Position numbers and translations under genes: made by a program. Of a stretch of DNA of 64,000 bases, positions 17,164 to 26,290 are shown one piece after another. The notes under the pieces were generated by a model, which searched no databases, was not told the origin of the DNA, and saw only the letters and a program-made list of their open reading frames with translations. The DNA lies in contig CCNB01000004.1 in assembly GCA_000824785.1 (NCBI GenBank), positions 238,585 through 302,584 of the forward strand, given 5' to 3'. This DNA comes from Mesorhizobium plurifarium. Lineage in GTDB: Bacteria; Pseudomonadota; Alphaproteobacteria; Rhizobiales; Rhizobiaceae. Each line of letters starts with the position of its first letter. The stretch's first letter is position 1.

Positions 17164-18597
17164 TTAGTCCTTCGGCAGATCGAGGAAGTGGCCGGACGTG
17201 ATTGCGGCCACCGGACGGGCGGCGCTGCCGTCCGCCAGCGCCACCGGACGCTTCGGCGCCGAGGCGTCCGCTTCCTCGGTGTTGTTGAGGAAATAATCGG
17301 CGGGACTTGCCGGCTGGGTGCCGTCGGTCGGCTCGACCATCTTCTTCGACGGATCGACCGGCTTGACCAGGTAAGGCGTGACGATGATGACCAGATCGGT
17401 CTCGCGCCGCTGATAGGACTTCGAGGAGAACAGAGGACCGAGCACCGGTAGTTTGCCGATCCCCGGCACCCGCGACGTCGTGATGTCGTTCTGCGACTGC
17501 AGAAGACCGGCGATCATGAAGCTCTGGCCATTCTTGAGGTCGACCGATGTGCTGGCACGGCGCACGATGAAGGCCGGAATGGAAATGCCGCTGCTGACCT
17601 GGATGGAAGCCGACGGGTCGATCGAGGACACTTCCGGCGCGATGTCGAGGCTGACCAGCCCGTCCTTCAGCACCGTTGGCGTGAAATCGAGGCCGACGCC
17701 GTACTTCTTGTAGGTGACGCTGATCTTGCCATTGTCCTCTGAAACCGGGATCGGGAACTCGCCGCCGGCAAGGAAGCTCGCCGTCTGGCCTGAACGAGCG
17801 ATCAGGTTGGGTTCGGCAAGCCGCCGCGCCAGGCCGCGTTCCTCCAACGCCTTGATGGCGATGTCGATCGAAACGCCGTTCGACAGCAGCCGGCCGATGA
17901 TCTCGCCTGTGCCAGCCTCCGTCACCTTGCCGGGATCGATGGAGACGTTGCGGCCGCCCATTCCGAACGCGAAGTTGGCGCCGTATTTGGCGCCGAGATC
18001 CTGCCCGGCCTGGCGGTTGATCTCGACGAAACGGACGTTGAGCTGCACCTGTTGCGAGGACGAGATGTTGACCGAGTTGATGACTTCCTCGTTGCCGGAA
18101 AAGCGCGACGCGATCTTGCTGGCCTTGTCGGCGGCGACCGCGTCGTCGGCCTCGCCCGACAGCACGACGCGGCCGTTTGCCGAGCCGACCTTTATCTTGG
18201 CGTCGGGCACGCTGGCGCGGATGGTGCTGGCCAGCTGGTCGGTATCCAGCGTCACCTCGATGTCGATGGTGCCGACGAGCTGCTTGTTCTGGTCGAACAG
18301 GGCGATACCCGTGGTGCCCAGATTGTTGCCCAGCACGTAGAAGGACTTGTCGGTCAGCGGATTGACGTTGGCGATCTCCGGATCGCCGATGACGATCTGA
18401 TAGAAGGCGGCGCTCGTCATGATCGTCTTCGGCTTGCCCTTGGCGACCTTGATCGAGGCGTTCCTGTTTGCCGAGACATAGACGACGTCGTTGCCCGCCC
18501 TTGCCGGCGCGGCGACGCCAAGCATTGCCGCCGCCAGCGCGATCGCGCCGAGAAGACGCCATCCCCCGGTCGTCCGAAATGCATCAAACCCGAACAT
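17164..18597 (-). CDS. cpaC: Tad pilus outer-membrane secretin CpaC/RcpA
   Basis: A 477-residue secretin with a signal peptide (LGAIALAAAMLGVAAPARAG). An N-terminal pilus-formation domain (VYVSANRNASIKVAKGKPKT...) and a BON-like segment (ASTIRASVPDAKIKVGSANG) precede the secretin core: VRFVEINRQAGQDLGAKYG, LAEPNLIARSGQTASFLAGG, VGLDFTPTVL and the terminal SFMIAGLLQSQNDITTSRVP with VIIVTPYLV. It forms the outer-membrane pore for the Flp pilus. ATG 18597 follows a GGGGACGGGG stretch and matches the signal peptide. It sits 31 bases after cpaB. Confidence 0.94.
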   Translation of the reverse strand: MFGFDAFRTTGGWRLLGAIALAAAMLGVAAPARAGNDVVYVSANRNASIKVAKGKPKTIMTSAAFYQIVIGDPEIANVNPLTDKSFYVLGNNLGTTGIALFDQNKQLVGTIDIEVTLDTDQLASTIRASVPDAKIKVGSANGRVVLSGEADDAVAADKASKIASRFSGNEEVINSVNISSSQQVQLNVRFVEINRQAGQDLGAKYGANFAFGMGGRNVSIDPGKVTEAGTGEIIGRLLSNGVSIDIAIKALEERGLARRLAEPNLIARSGQTASFLAGGEFPIPVSEDNGKISVTYKKYGVGLDFTPTVLKDGLVSLDIAPEVSSIDPSASIQVSSGISIPAFIVRRASTSVDLKNGQSFMIAGLLQSQNDITTSRVPGIGKLPVLGPLFSSKSYQRRETDLVIIVTPYLVKPVDPSKKMVEPTDGTQPASPADYFLNNTEEADASAPKRPVALADGSAARPVAAITSGHFLDLPKD

Positions 18598-18628
18598 CTG
18601 TTGCCCCGTCCCCGCCGGTCCCCACCGG

Positions 18629-19567
18629 CTATTGCTGCAGTTCCTGCGGCGGTTCCCGTGAAGGAACCTTGTATTCCTCGACTTTTTCGCCACGCGTCAC
18701 GATCACCGTCTTGAATTTCGGCTCGTCGGATTCCGTCGTCACAGCGCTGACGAGCGAGGCGGCGTTCGCCTGCGCCTTTGCGGCGACCGAACCGCCGAAG
18801 GACGAGATGGTCGTAAGCCCGCCATTGCTGGTGCTGGCGTCGGCCGCGGACCGCAAGGACAGCGACAAGGTGCCGACGGTGCGGGCAAGCGCCACTTTCT
18901 GCGCCCCTTCGTTGGTCACCTCGATGGTCACAGAATTGGCGACCTGCGGCTCGGTCTTGCGCTCGTCCGCGCCCTGCCCGACCGAAAGCACCTTGGCGTC
19001 GGAAACGACGATCTCGGAGGTCACCGTCGAGCCAGCCGCGCCCTGCGCGTTTTTGGATACTTCCTGGATGTCCCCCGCGTCGCGCGTCAGCACGACGTCG
19101 ACCCGGTCTCCCGGCGTGACGAAGCCGCCGACGCCGGCGATCTCATCGGTGCGGATGGTGACGGCCCGCATTCCCGGTGACAGCAGGTTGGAAAGGGTGG
19201 CGCGGCCGTTCGGTCCCGACAGCTTGGTGAGCAGCACCGGCTCGTTGACCTCGATCGGCGACAGCACGACCCGGCTGCCGTCGGCGAGCAGCTTGTCGAT
19301 CGTCGGGAAAGCGCCCTGCGGTAGGGAATCCTGCGGCCACGGGATCTCGGCGAGCTGCGGCCGTGCGAGCTCCATGCCGTAGCGCAATGGCGCTTGAGCC
19401 ACCACGATGGTTTTGAACTCGACCTTGGGCTGTGGCGCCGCGACGGAGACGACCTTGACCTCGGGCTGAGCCTTTGCCTGGCTCTTGACCCAGAAATCCG
19501 CCGCAAAGATCGAGATCGCGCCGAAAACGGCGGCGATGCCGATCATGGTTATGGCCCTGCCCCTCAC
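18629..19567 (-). CDS. cpaB: Flp pilus assembly protein CpaB/RcpC
   Basis: A 312-residue protein with an N-terminal membrane anchor (MIGIAAVFGAISIFAADFWV), a SAF domain (about residues 58-125: RYGMELARPQLAEIPWPQDS) and the RcpC/CpaB periplasmic region (VTPGDRVDVVLTRD...). It is thought to work with the secretin. I use GTG 19567 because it places arginines before the anchor; ATG 19546 is the alternative. Longer in-frame starts run into the promoter region shared with parE. It is the first gene of the pilus operon, divergent from parE across 233 bases that contain no pilin gene. The C terminus (KVEEYKVPSREPPQELQQ) is charged. Confidence 0.88.
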   Translation of the reverse strand: MRGRAITMIGIAAVFGAISIFAADFWVKSQAKAQPEVKVVSVAAPQPKVEFKTIVVAQAPLRYGMELARPQLAEIPWPQDSLPQGAFPTIDKLLADGSRVVLSPIEVNEPVLLTKLSGPNGRATLSNLLSPGMRAVTIRTDEIAGVGGFVTPGDRVDVVLTRDAGDIQEVSKNAQGAAGSTVTSEIVVSDAKVLSVGQGADERKTEPQVANSVTIEVTNEGAQKVALARTVGTLSLSLRSAADASTSNGGLTTISSFGGSVAAKAQANAASLVSAVTTESDEPKFKTVIVTRGEKVEEYKVPSREPPQELQQ

Positions 19568-19800
19568 AACGAAACCCCTGACGCCCGTGGTCTTTTGTTG
19601 GTTAGGCCTCACGCTAGGCGTTAATGTTAAAGAATCAGGAATCCCGCGACCCGCCGATCGCCCTATTTCGGCCGGCTTGGTTATCGAATGGTTTTGGAAT
19701 AAGAGACAGTTTGATCCCTGAACGGAACAGGAACTCGTTCGCCCGCCAAAAGCGTGGCAGTATCGAGATGTGATTCGCATTACCGGACGCTAGGCCCAGC

Positions 19801-21855
19801 ATGGACGACAGCAACGACCTCTTCGGCAAGATGGAAAAACCGGCACAGCCGGTGCGCGCGCCCTCGCGCCCCGCCGATCCGCTGGTGCAGGCAGCAAAGC
19901 GTTCGACCGCCGCCCGCGACGGCAGCGAAAGCTACAGCGCCGCCGACATCGAGGTGCTGGAAGGGCTTGAGCCGGTGCGGCGCCGCCCAGGCATGTATAT
20001 CGGCGGCACCGACGACAAGGCGATGCATCACCTGTTCGCCGAGGTCATCGACAATTCGATGGACGAGGCGGTGGCCGGCCACGCCACCTTCATCGACGTC
20101 GAGCTTTCCGCCGACGGCTTCCTGACCGTCACCGACAATGGGCGCGGCATTCCGGTCGATCCGCATCCGAAATTCAAGAAGCCGGCGCTCGAAGTCATCA
20201 TGACGACGCTGCATTCGGGCGGCAAGTTCGACTCCAAGGTCTATGAGACCTCCGGCGGCCTGCACGGCGTCGGCGTGTCGGTCGTCAACGCGCTGTCCGA
20301 CCATCTCGAGGTCGAGGTCGCGCGCGGTCGCCAGCTCTATCGCCAGCGTTTTTCCCGCGGCGTCCCGGTCAGCGGTCTGGAGCATCTCGGCGAGGTCCAC
20401 AACCGCCGCGGCACGAGGACCCGCTTCCATCCCGACGAGCAGATTTTTGGCAAGGGCGCCGCCTTCGAACCGGCGCGGCTCTACCGCATGACGCGCTCGA
20501 AGGCCTATCTGTTCGGCGGCGTCGAGATCCGCTGGACCTGCGATCCGTCGCTGATCAAGGACAAGGATCAGACGCCGGCCAAGGCCGAGTTCCATTTCCC
20601 CGGCGGCCTCAAGGACTATCTCAAGGCGACGCTGGGCGATGAATTCCAGGTCACGCGCGAGGTTTTCGCTGGCAAGAGCGACAAGCAGGGCGGCCACGGT
20701 TCGCTGGAATGGGCCGTCACCTGGTTCGGCGGCGACGGTTTCCTCAACTCCTATTGCAACACCATTCCGACCCCCGAGGGCGGCACGCATGAGGCCGGGT
20801 TCCGCAACGTGCTGACGCGCGGACTGCGCGCCTATGCCGACCTCATCGGCAACAAGCGCGCCTCAATCATCACCACAGACGACGTGATGATCTCGGCCGC
20901 GGGCATGCTGTCGGTATTCATCCGCGAGCCGGAATTCGTCGGCCAGACCAAGGACAGGCTGGCGACGATCGAGGCGATGCGCATCGTCGAAAACGCAATC
21001 CGCGACCCGTTCGACCATTGGCTCGCCGACAATCCGCAGGAAGCCTCGAAGCTTCTCGACTGGGTCATCGCGCGCGCCGACGAGCGCGTGCGGCGCCGCC
21101 AGGAGAAGGAAGTCTCGCGCAAGAGCGCGGTGCGCAAGCTGCGCCTTCCGGGTAAGCTCGCCGATTGCACGCAGAACGCAGCCGCCGGCGCCGAGATCTT
21201 CATCGTCGAGGGTGACTCGGCTGGCGGTTCGGCCAAGCAGGCGCGCGACCGTGCCAGCCAGGCAGTGCTGCCGCTGCGCGGCAAGATCCTCAACGTCGCC
21301 AGCGCCGGCAACGACAAGCTTGCCGCCAACCAGCAGATTTCCGACCTGATCCAGGCGCTCGGCTGCGGCACGCGCTCGAAATACCGCGACGAGGACCTGC
21401 GCTACGATCGCGTGATCATCATGACCGACGCCGACGTCGACGGCGCGCACATTGCTTCGCTGTTGATCACCTTCTTCTACCAGGAGATGCCGAACCTGAT
21501 CCGCGGCGGCCATCTCTACATGGCCGTGCCGCCGCTCTATTCGATCCGGCAGGGCGGCAAGGTCGGCTATGCCCGCGACGACGCGCACAAGGACGAGTTG
21601 CTGCGCACCGAGTTCACCGGGCGCGGCAAGGTCGAGATCGGCCGCTTCAAGGGCTTGGGCGAGATGATGGCCTCGCAGCTCAAGGAAACCACGATGGATC
21701 CCAAGAAGCGCACGCTTCTGAGGGTCGACGTGATCGACGCTGAGCAGGCCACCAAGGATGCCGTCGACGCGCTGATGGGCACCAAGCCCGAGGCGCGTTT
21801 CCGCTTCATCCAGGAGCGCGCCGAATTCGCCGAGACGGACGTGCTGGATATCTGA
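19801..21855 (+). CDS. parE: DNA topoisomerase IV subunit B
   Basis: A 684-residue type IIA topoisomerase B subunit. An unstructured N-terminal stretch of about 45 residues precedes the GHKL ATPase domain (EVIDNSMDEAVAGHATFI, TDNGRGIPVD, GGLHGVGVSVVNALS). The TOPRIM domain carries FIVEGDSAGGSAKQARDR and TDADVDGAHIASLL, and the C terminus is the short gyrB-type tail ending near ERAEFAETDVLDI. The short length, without the gyrase-specific insertion, and the sequence favour ParE over GyrB. ParE with ParC decatenates daughter chromosomes. It is divergent from the pilus operon. Confidence 0.94.
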   Translation: MDDSNDLFGKMEKPAQPVRAPSRPADPLVQAAKRSTAARDGSESYSAADIEVLEGLEPVRRRPGMYIGGTDDKAMHHLFAEVIDNSMDEAVAGHATFIDVELSADGFLTVTDNGRGIPVDPHPKFKKPALEVIMTTLHSGGKFDSKVYETSGGLHGVGVSVVNALSDHLEVEVARGRQLYRQRFSRGVPVSGLEHLGEVHNRRGTRTRFHPDEQIFGKGAAFEPARLYRMTRSKAYLFGGVEIRWTCDPSLIKDKDQTPAKAEFHFPGGLKDYLKATLGDEFQVTREVFAGKSDKQGGHGSLEWAVTWFGGDGFLNSYCNTIPTPEGGTHEAGFRNVLTRGLRAYADLIGNKRASIITTDDVMISAAGMLSVFIREPEFVGQTKDRLATIEAMRIVENAIRDPFDHWLADNPQEASKLLDWVIARADERVRRRQEKEVSRKSAVRKLRLPGKLADCTQNAAAGAEIFIVEGDSAGGSAKQARDRASQAVLPLRGKILNVASAGNDKLAANQQISDLIQALGCGTRSKYRDEDLRYDRVIIMTDADVDGAHIASLLITFFYQEMPNLIRGGHLYMAVPPLYSIRQGGKVGYARDDAHKDELLRTEFTGRGKVEIGRFKGLGEMMASQLKETTMDPKKRTLLRVDVIDAEQATKDAVDALMGTKPEARFRFIQERAEFAETDVLDI

Positions 21856-21898
21856 ACGCCGTCCGGTCCATAACAGGCTCCGATATGGAGACGGACAT

Positions 21899-24025
21899 GT
21901 GACCTGGACGCGGCTGAAAGAGCTTGCCGAGGCACCGCTGAGCGGCCTGACACAGCCGACCCGTTCGGACTGGATTTTCGCCCTGCGCACGGTTTCGGCG
22001 GGGCTGATCGCGCTGCTTGTTGCCTACGCGCTGAAGCTCGACCATCCGCAATGGGCGATGATGACGGTCTTCATCGTCGCTCAGCCGGTGGCCGGCATGG
22101 TGCTGGCGAAGGGCTTCTACCGGCTGCTCGGCACGCTGGCAGGCGGCTTGGCGGCCATTGGCATCACCTCCCTGTTGGGCACCAATCCCTGGCTGCTGGT
22201 CACCGTGCTGGCGCTGTGGATCGGCGTCTGCACGCTCGTTTCCTCGCTGCTGCGCAACCCGGAAGCCTATGGCGCCGCCCTTGCCGGCTATACGGCGATG
22301 ATCATCAGCCTGCCGGCGCTTGGACAGCCGCATGTCGTCGTCGACCTGGCGATCGCCCGATGCGCCGAAATCGTGATTGGGATCGTCTGCGCCGGCGTCA
22401 CCAGCCGGCTGATCCTGCCGAAGCTCGCGGCCGACGCCATCATCTCCCGGCTGAAACGCAGCATCCTCGACCTCGCCGAATATGCCGGCGGCGCCTTTTC
22501 CGGAGGCGATCCGGCAAGCCTCGCCGCGCTGCAGCGCAAGCTGATCACCGACGCCCAGACACTCGCCGAGATGCGCACCTATGCGCGATTGGAAGCGCCG
22601 AGCTTCGCCACCCGCGCCCATCCCGTGCGGCGCACGATCGGCCAGCTTCTATGGGCGCTTTCGGCGGCGCGCGCGCTGCACAGCCATCGCGCGCCGAAGA
22701 ATGCTGCGCTTATCCCGATGCGCCGGGACCTGAAAAACTTCGTCGGCGAACTGGCGGCAACACCTGGCGCGCTCGACGACACAGGTCCCTGGGTCGTCCG
22801 GCTCGACGCGATCGCGGCCAAGGCCAGGGAGATGCCAGAGTTGCCCAAAGATAAGGTCCCCGAGGACACGGGCCCCGGCGACACGGGCCCCGGCGACCCG
22901 GGCCCCGGCGGTACGGGCGAAGACAAGGTCGGCACCATCACACGGCTGACCATCGCCGGCGATTTCGCCGAAGCGCTCAAGCAGGTTATGCGCGGCCTGG
23001 AGGCGCTTCGCTCGCCCGTCTCCCGCAAATCGAGCGAGCGAAGCCAGCCGGCGCTGGTCGTCCACCGCGACTACCAGGCCGCATGCCGCAACGCCGTGCG
23101 TGCCGCGCTCGCGACCTTCCTCGTGGCGATCTTCTGGCTGACGACCAAGTGGTCGGAAGCGGCCGGCACCGTCATCCTCGTCGCCGTCGTCTCCAGCCTG
23201 TTCGCGGCACGCCCCGACCCGGTCCAGTCGGCCTGGGGCTTCTTCACCGGAACGCTGCTCGCACTGCCTTTTGCCTTCCTGGTCGGCCAGGTCGCGCTGC
23301 CGGCGCTGCCTGGCTTCGGCTGGTTCACGCTCTTCGTCGTGCCGATCCTGGTGCCCGCGGCGCTCGGCATGGCCAATCCGCGCCATGTCGGCGTCGCCAC
23401 CGCCTTCGCCATCAACTTCCTCGCTTTCCTCAGCCCGCATCAGCAGATGATCTACGATCCCGGGCCGTTCTTAGCCGGTTCGGCCTCGATCCTGGTCGGC
23501 ATCCTGATCGCCATCGGCGTTTTCATCGTCGTGCTGCCGGCCGATCCCTGGGTCACCGTGGAGCGAATCTCGCAAGCGATGCGTGAGGATCTGGCACGGC
23601 TTTGCCTGCATGAGCGCATTCCCCGGCGCTCGGCCTTCGAAAGCCTCGCCTATGACCGGATCAACCAGTTGATGCCGCAGGTGCAGCGGACGGGCCGCAA
23701 GGGCGACCCCATGCTTGGCGGCAGCATCGCCGCCGTCACCGTCGGGCTGGAGGTGCTGCGGCTGCGCCAGGCCCAGTTGAACTCCGCCATCGCGCACGAA
23801 ACAGTCGAATCCATCAGCAATTTCCTGCGCGGCCTGGCGCGCGAGTTGCTGTTTCGGCGCCCTGGAGAACCACAGACCGCGACCATTGCGGTGGCGAGGC
23901 AATATGCGGCCAATATCGCGGAACGCAGCAACCGGCTCGAAATGTTGCAGATCGCCGCCTCCCTGCGCATTATCGCCGCAGCGATGGAGGATTACCCGGA
24001 TTTCTTTGCAAAGGGTCGCGCCTGA
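21899..24025 (+). CDS. FUSC family inner-membrane protein (aromatic acid exporter / AaeB-like)
   Basis: A 708-residue protein with two hydrophobic halves. The first (residues about 20-175) has six helices (LDHPQWAMMTVFIVAQPVAG is characteristic), the second (about 385-560) has five to six. A soluble region lies between, and another forms the C terminus. The family includes AaeB and YccS; AaeB exports aromatic carboxylic acids. Residues around 325 contain a short tandem repeat (TGPGD units, see repeat entry). GTG 21899 is the start, nine bases after GGAG. No AaeA-like adaptor gene is adjacent, so the exported compound is unknown. Confidence 0.88.
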   Translation: MTWTRLKELAEAPLSGLTQPTRSDWIFALRTVSAGLIALLVAYALKLDHPQWAMMTVFIVAQPVAGMVLAKGFYRLLGTLAGGLAAIGITSLLGTNPWLLVTVLALWIGVCTLVSSLLRNPEAYGAALAGYTAMIISLPALGQPHVVVDLAIARCAEIVIGIVCAGVTSRLILPKLAADAIISRLKRSILDLAEYAGGAFSGGDPASLAALQRKLITDAQTLAEMRTYARLEAPSFATRAHPVRRTIGQLLWALSAARALHSHRAPKNAALIPMRRDLKNFVGELAATPGALDDTGPWVVRLDAIAAKAREMPELPKDKVPEDTGPGDTGPGDPGPGGTGEDKVGTITRLTIAGDFAEALKQVMRGLEALRSPVSRKSSERSQPALVVHRDYQAACRNAVRAALATFLVAIFWLTTKWSEAAGTVILVAVVSSLFAARPDPVQSAWGFFTGTLLALPFAFLVGQVALPALPGFGWFTLFVVPILVPAALGMANPRHVGVATAFAINFLAFLSPHQQMIYDPGPFLAGSASILVGILIAIGVFIVVLPADPWVTVERISQAMREDLARLCLHERIPRRSAFESLAYDRINQLMPQVQRTGRKGDPMLGGSIAAVTVGLEVLRLRQAQLNSAIAHETVESISNFLRGLARELLFRRPGEPQTATIAVARQYAANIAERSNRLEMLQIAASLRIIAAAMEDYPDFFAKGRA
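22865..22909 (+). repeat. 15-bp tandem repeat inside the FUSC gene
   Basis: Three units of 15 bp: GACACGGGCCCCGGC twice, then the same with one change (GACCCGGGCCCCGGC), followed by a degenerate fourth. In protein they encode (DTGPG)2-DPGPG in the hydrophilic linker between the two membrane halves. The period keeps frame, so changes in copy number would alter linker length without breaking the gene. Confidence 0.8.
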
Positions 24026-24108
24026 ACAATTGGGGACGTGTCGCGTTTCAGGTCGGACCGGTTCGGAAAGATCCCTTGTTAGACTGGTCGATACTTCCAG
24101 GTGGACAG

Positions 24109-24546
24109 ATGACTCTCAAACGTATGGACAACATCGGAATCGTCGTTGAAGACCTCGATGCGACGGTTGACTTCTTTCGCGAGCTCGGCCTTGAGCTCGA
24201 AGGGCGCGCCACGATCGAAGGGGAATGGGCCGGGCGCGTCACCGGACTAGGCGATCAGCATGTCGAGATCGCCATGATGCGGACGCCGGACGGCCACAGC
24301 CGACTCGAGTTGTCCCGCTTCCTCAGGCCACGCGTCGTGGCGGATCACCGCAACGCCCCGGTGAACGCCCTGGGCTATCTGCGCGTCATGTTCGCCGTGG
24401 ACGATATCGACGACACGCTGGAGAGGCTCCGCAAGCGCGGCGCTTCGCTCGTAGGCGAAGTGGTCCGGTATAAAGACGTGTATCGGCTCTGCTACATCCG
24501 CGGGCCTGAAGGGCTTCTCATCGGACTGGCCGAGGAGCTCGGCTGA
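24109..24546 (+). CDS. VOC family protein (glyoxalase/bleomycin-resistance fold)
   Basis: A 145-residue protein with one vicinal-oxygen-chelate domain. The first half begins MDNIGIVVEDLDATVDFFREL and the second contains VMFAVDDIDDTLERLRKRG and ends with CYIRGPEGLLIGLAEELG; the terminal Glu region and His/Gln positions (GDQHVEIAM) could form a metal site. Family members include lactoylglutathione lyases, dioxygenases and antibiotic-binding proteins, so the activity is not set. ATG 24109 follows CAGGTGGACAG. The gene converges on the DUF2336 gene 17 bases later. Confidence 0.87.
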   Translation: MTLKRMDNIGIVVEDLDATVDFFRELGLELEGRATIEGEWAGRVTGLGDQHVEIAMMRTPDGHSRLELSRFLRPRVVADHRNAPVNALGYLRVMFAVDDIDDTLERLRKRGASLVGEVVRYKDVYRLCYIRGPEGLLIGLAEELG

Positions 24547-24563
24547 GCCTTGAACGTGGTGCC

Positions 24564-25685
24564 TTAGGCCGCGGCGATGGCCAGCGCATGCCCGCGCGCG
24601 TTTTCGCGCAGCGCGTCGAGGTGGATCGCCTTCACCAGCCCGGCAAGATCGCCCTCGGCCGATTGGCCGCCGAGCTCCTTCAGCATCAGCCAGCTCACCT
24701 CTTGCACGCCGGCGACACGCCGGCCATTGGCGACCTCGCGCCAGATTTTCAGCGCGCGCAGGATGATGCCATGCGTCGCCGGCGCAAGCCCGGCGCGGCG
24801 GAACAGCGCTTGCAGCGCCACGTCGTGCCCGCCGGCGAGAAGCGCCGTCACCCGCTGCTCGGACTGTTGCGCTAACGCCACCAGCGTCGAGCCGAAGAAA
24901 TCCACCTTGCCATGCGCGATGGTGCGGATGATGAAGCTTGCGGTCAGGTCGCCGCGCAGCCTCAAATGCTCGATCAGCGCGGCATGCTCTTCCATGCGCG
25001 TTCCCTCGATCAGCGTGACCGAGGCCTTCACGCAGGCGTCGCGCATGACGCGATCGGCGCGCGCGGCCCCCATCATCGCCAGCACCAGGGGCGAACCCTT
25101 CAGCGTCTCGCCGAGCTTGACCAGCAGCATGTGCCGGCAGTCGGCCGGCAGGCGCCGATCGGCGATCAGCGCTTCGCGCACCAGCGGCAGGTGGCCGTGC
25201 CGCTCGGCCATGCGGCGGAAGCTGAGCGAGGCAATCTCGGCGCCGCTGTTGCCGATCAGCACGGCGCAGGCTTCCGGTTCGCCGACCTCGGCTATTGCCG
25301 CCGCCAGCGACATCGAGACCACCGGACGGTTGGCGATCAGCTTCTGCGTCGCCTTCTGGCCGCAGGCGACACGCTCAACCAGGTCGGCATCGGTAAGCAG
25401 CGGCGAACGCGCGAGCACCAGCGCCGCCACTTCCGGCTGGTCGGAGGCCAGGGCGCTGATCACCTGCGGCGGCGCGTGAGGGCTCATCGACAGCGCCTCG
25501 GCGAGCGCCAGGCGCACCTTGGAAGAAGCGTCGTCCAGAAGCAGCGTCAGCGCCGCCTCTGCGGCGCAACGATCCTCGAACGGCAGATCGGAATTGATAT
25601 AGGCGCGCGCCAGCGCGCTCGCGGCGGCGGCGCGCTCGGAAACCCTTGCCGTATCAATCCATTTTAGAAAATGCGAAACAACCAT
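24564..25685 (-). CDS. DUF2336 domain-containing protein
   Basis: A 373-residue, largely alpha-helical protein with HEAT-like repeats. The start MVVSHFLKWIDTARVSERAA and the following LARAYINSDLPFEDRCAAEA match the alphaproteobacterial DUF2336 family as I recall it. The Ala/Leu-rich repeats (SSKVRLALAEALSMSPHAPP) suggest protein-protein interaction. No function is established. ATG 25685 is chosen since the frame upstream has no conserved sequence. It is divergent from the MaoC gene with 152 bases between them, where I see no clear regulatory motif. Confidence 0.85.
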   Translation of the reverse strand: MVVSHFLKWIDTARVSERAAAASALARAYINSDLPFEDRCAAEAALTLLLDDASSKVRLALAEALSMSPHAPPQVISALASDQPEVAALVLARSPLLTDADLVERVACGQKATQKLIANRPVVSMSLAAAIAEVGEPEACAVLIGNSGAEIASLSFRRMAERHGHLPLVREALIADRRLPADCRHMLLVKLGETLKGSPLVLAMMGAARADRVMRDACVKASVTLIEGTRMEEHAALIEHLRLRGDLTASFIIRTIAHGKVDFFGSTLVALAQQSEQRVTALLAGGHDVALQALFRRAGLAPATHGIILRALKIWREVANGRRVAGVQEVSWLMLKELGGQSAEGDLAGLVKAIHLDALRENARGHALAIAAA

Positions 25686-25837
25686 ACCGACCAGCTGCGC
25701 CCCTGCCGGAATGTCCCCGGCCCCGCTGTGAACGGTAGGCTGGAAATGGTTTACGAACGGTTCACCATGTTTCTTAACCGGCTTGATGGAGGCGCAGGCA
25801 ACGCCTATCAAGCAACGACATTGGAGGAGATCGAACC

Positions 25838-26290
25838 ATGGCCGGGCTTTATCTGGAAGAGTTTGTCGTCGGCCATGTCTTCCGCCACACGCTGCGCAAG
25901 ACCGTGACCGAGAGCGACAACATGCTGTTCTCGGTGATGACGCTGAACCCGCAGCCCCTGCACATCGATTTCGACTTTGCCGCGGAGACCGAATGGGGCA
26001 AGCCGCTCGTCAACTCGCTGTTCACGCTTGGCCTGATGATCGGCATTTCGGTGAACGACATCACGGTCGGCACCACGGTCGCCAATCTCGGCATGAAGGA
26101 GACGGTGTTCCCGCACCCCGTCTTCCACGGCGACACCATCCGGGTCGAGACGACGGTCGTCTCCGTGCGCGACTCCAAGTCGAAACCCGATCGCGGCATC
26201 GTGGAGTTCGAGCACCGCGCCTACAATCAGAACGATGTTCTTGTCGCCAAATGCACCAGGCAGGCGATGATGCTGAGGAAGGCGGCCTGA
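25838..26290 (+). CDS. MaoC family (hot-dog fold) dehydratase
   Basis: A 150-residue MaoC-like protein. The start AGLYLEEFVVGHVFRHTLRK and the core TESDNMLFSVMTLNPQPLHI DF fit the hydratase-2 motif, with Asp and His (LHIDFDFA) as likely catalytic residues and GLMIGISVNDITVGTTVANL in the hot-dog helix. Such proteins hydrate enoyl-CoA thioesters. ATG 25838 has an ideal GGAGGAG eight bases upstream. Its stop overlaps the start of the CoA-ester lyase gene by one base (TGATG), so the two act in one pathway, for example hydration of an unsaturated C4-C5 dicarboxyl-CoA followed by cleavage. Confidence 0.88.
   Translation: MAGLYLEEFVVGHVFRHTLRKTVTESDNMLFSVMTLNPQPLHIDFDFAAETEWGKPLVNSLFTLGLMIGISVNDITVGTTVANLGMKETVFPHPVFHGDTIRVETTVVSVRDSKSKPDRGIVEFEHRAYNQNDVLVAKCTRQAMMLRKAA

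Noticed and set aside
19740-19800. Sigma-54 promoter (TGGCAG...) upstream of parE
   Set aside because: TGGCA is present at 19754, but no GC doublet falls at the -12 position.
22865-22909. CRISPR-like array
   Set aside because: Units are contiguous without spacers, in frame within a coding region, and no cas gene is nearby.
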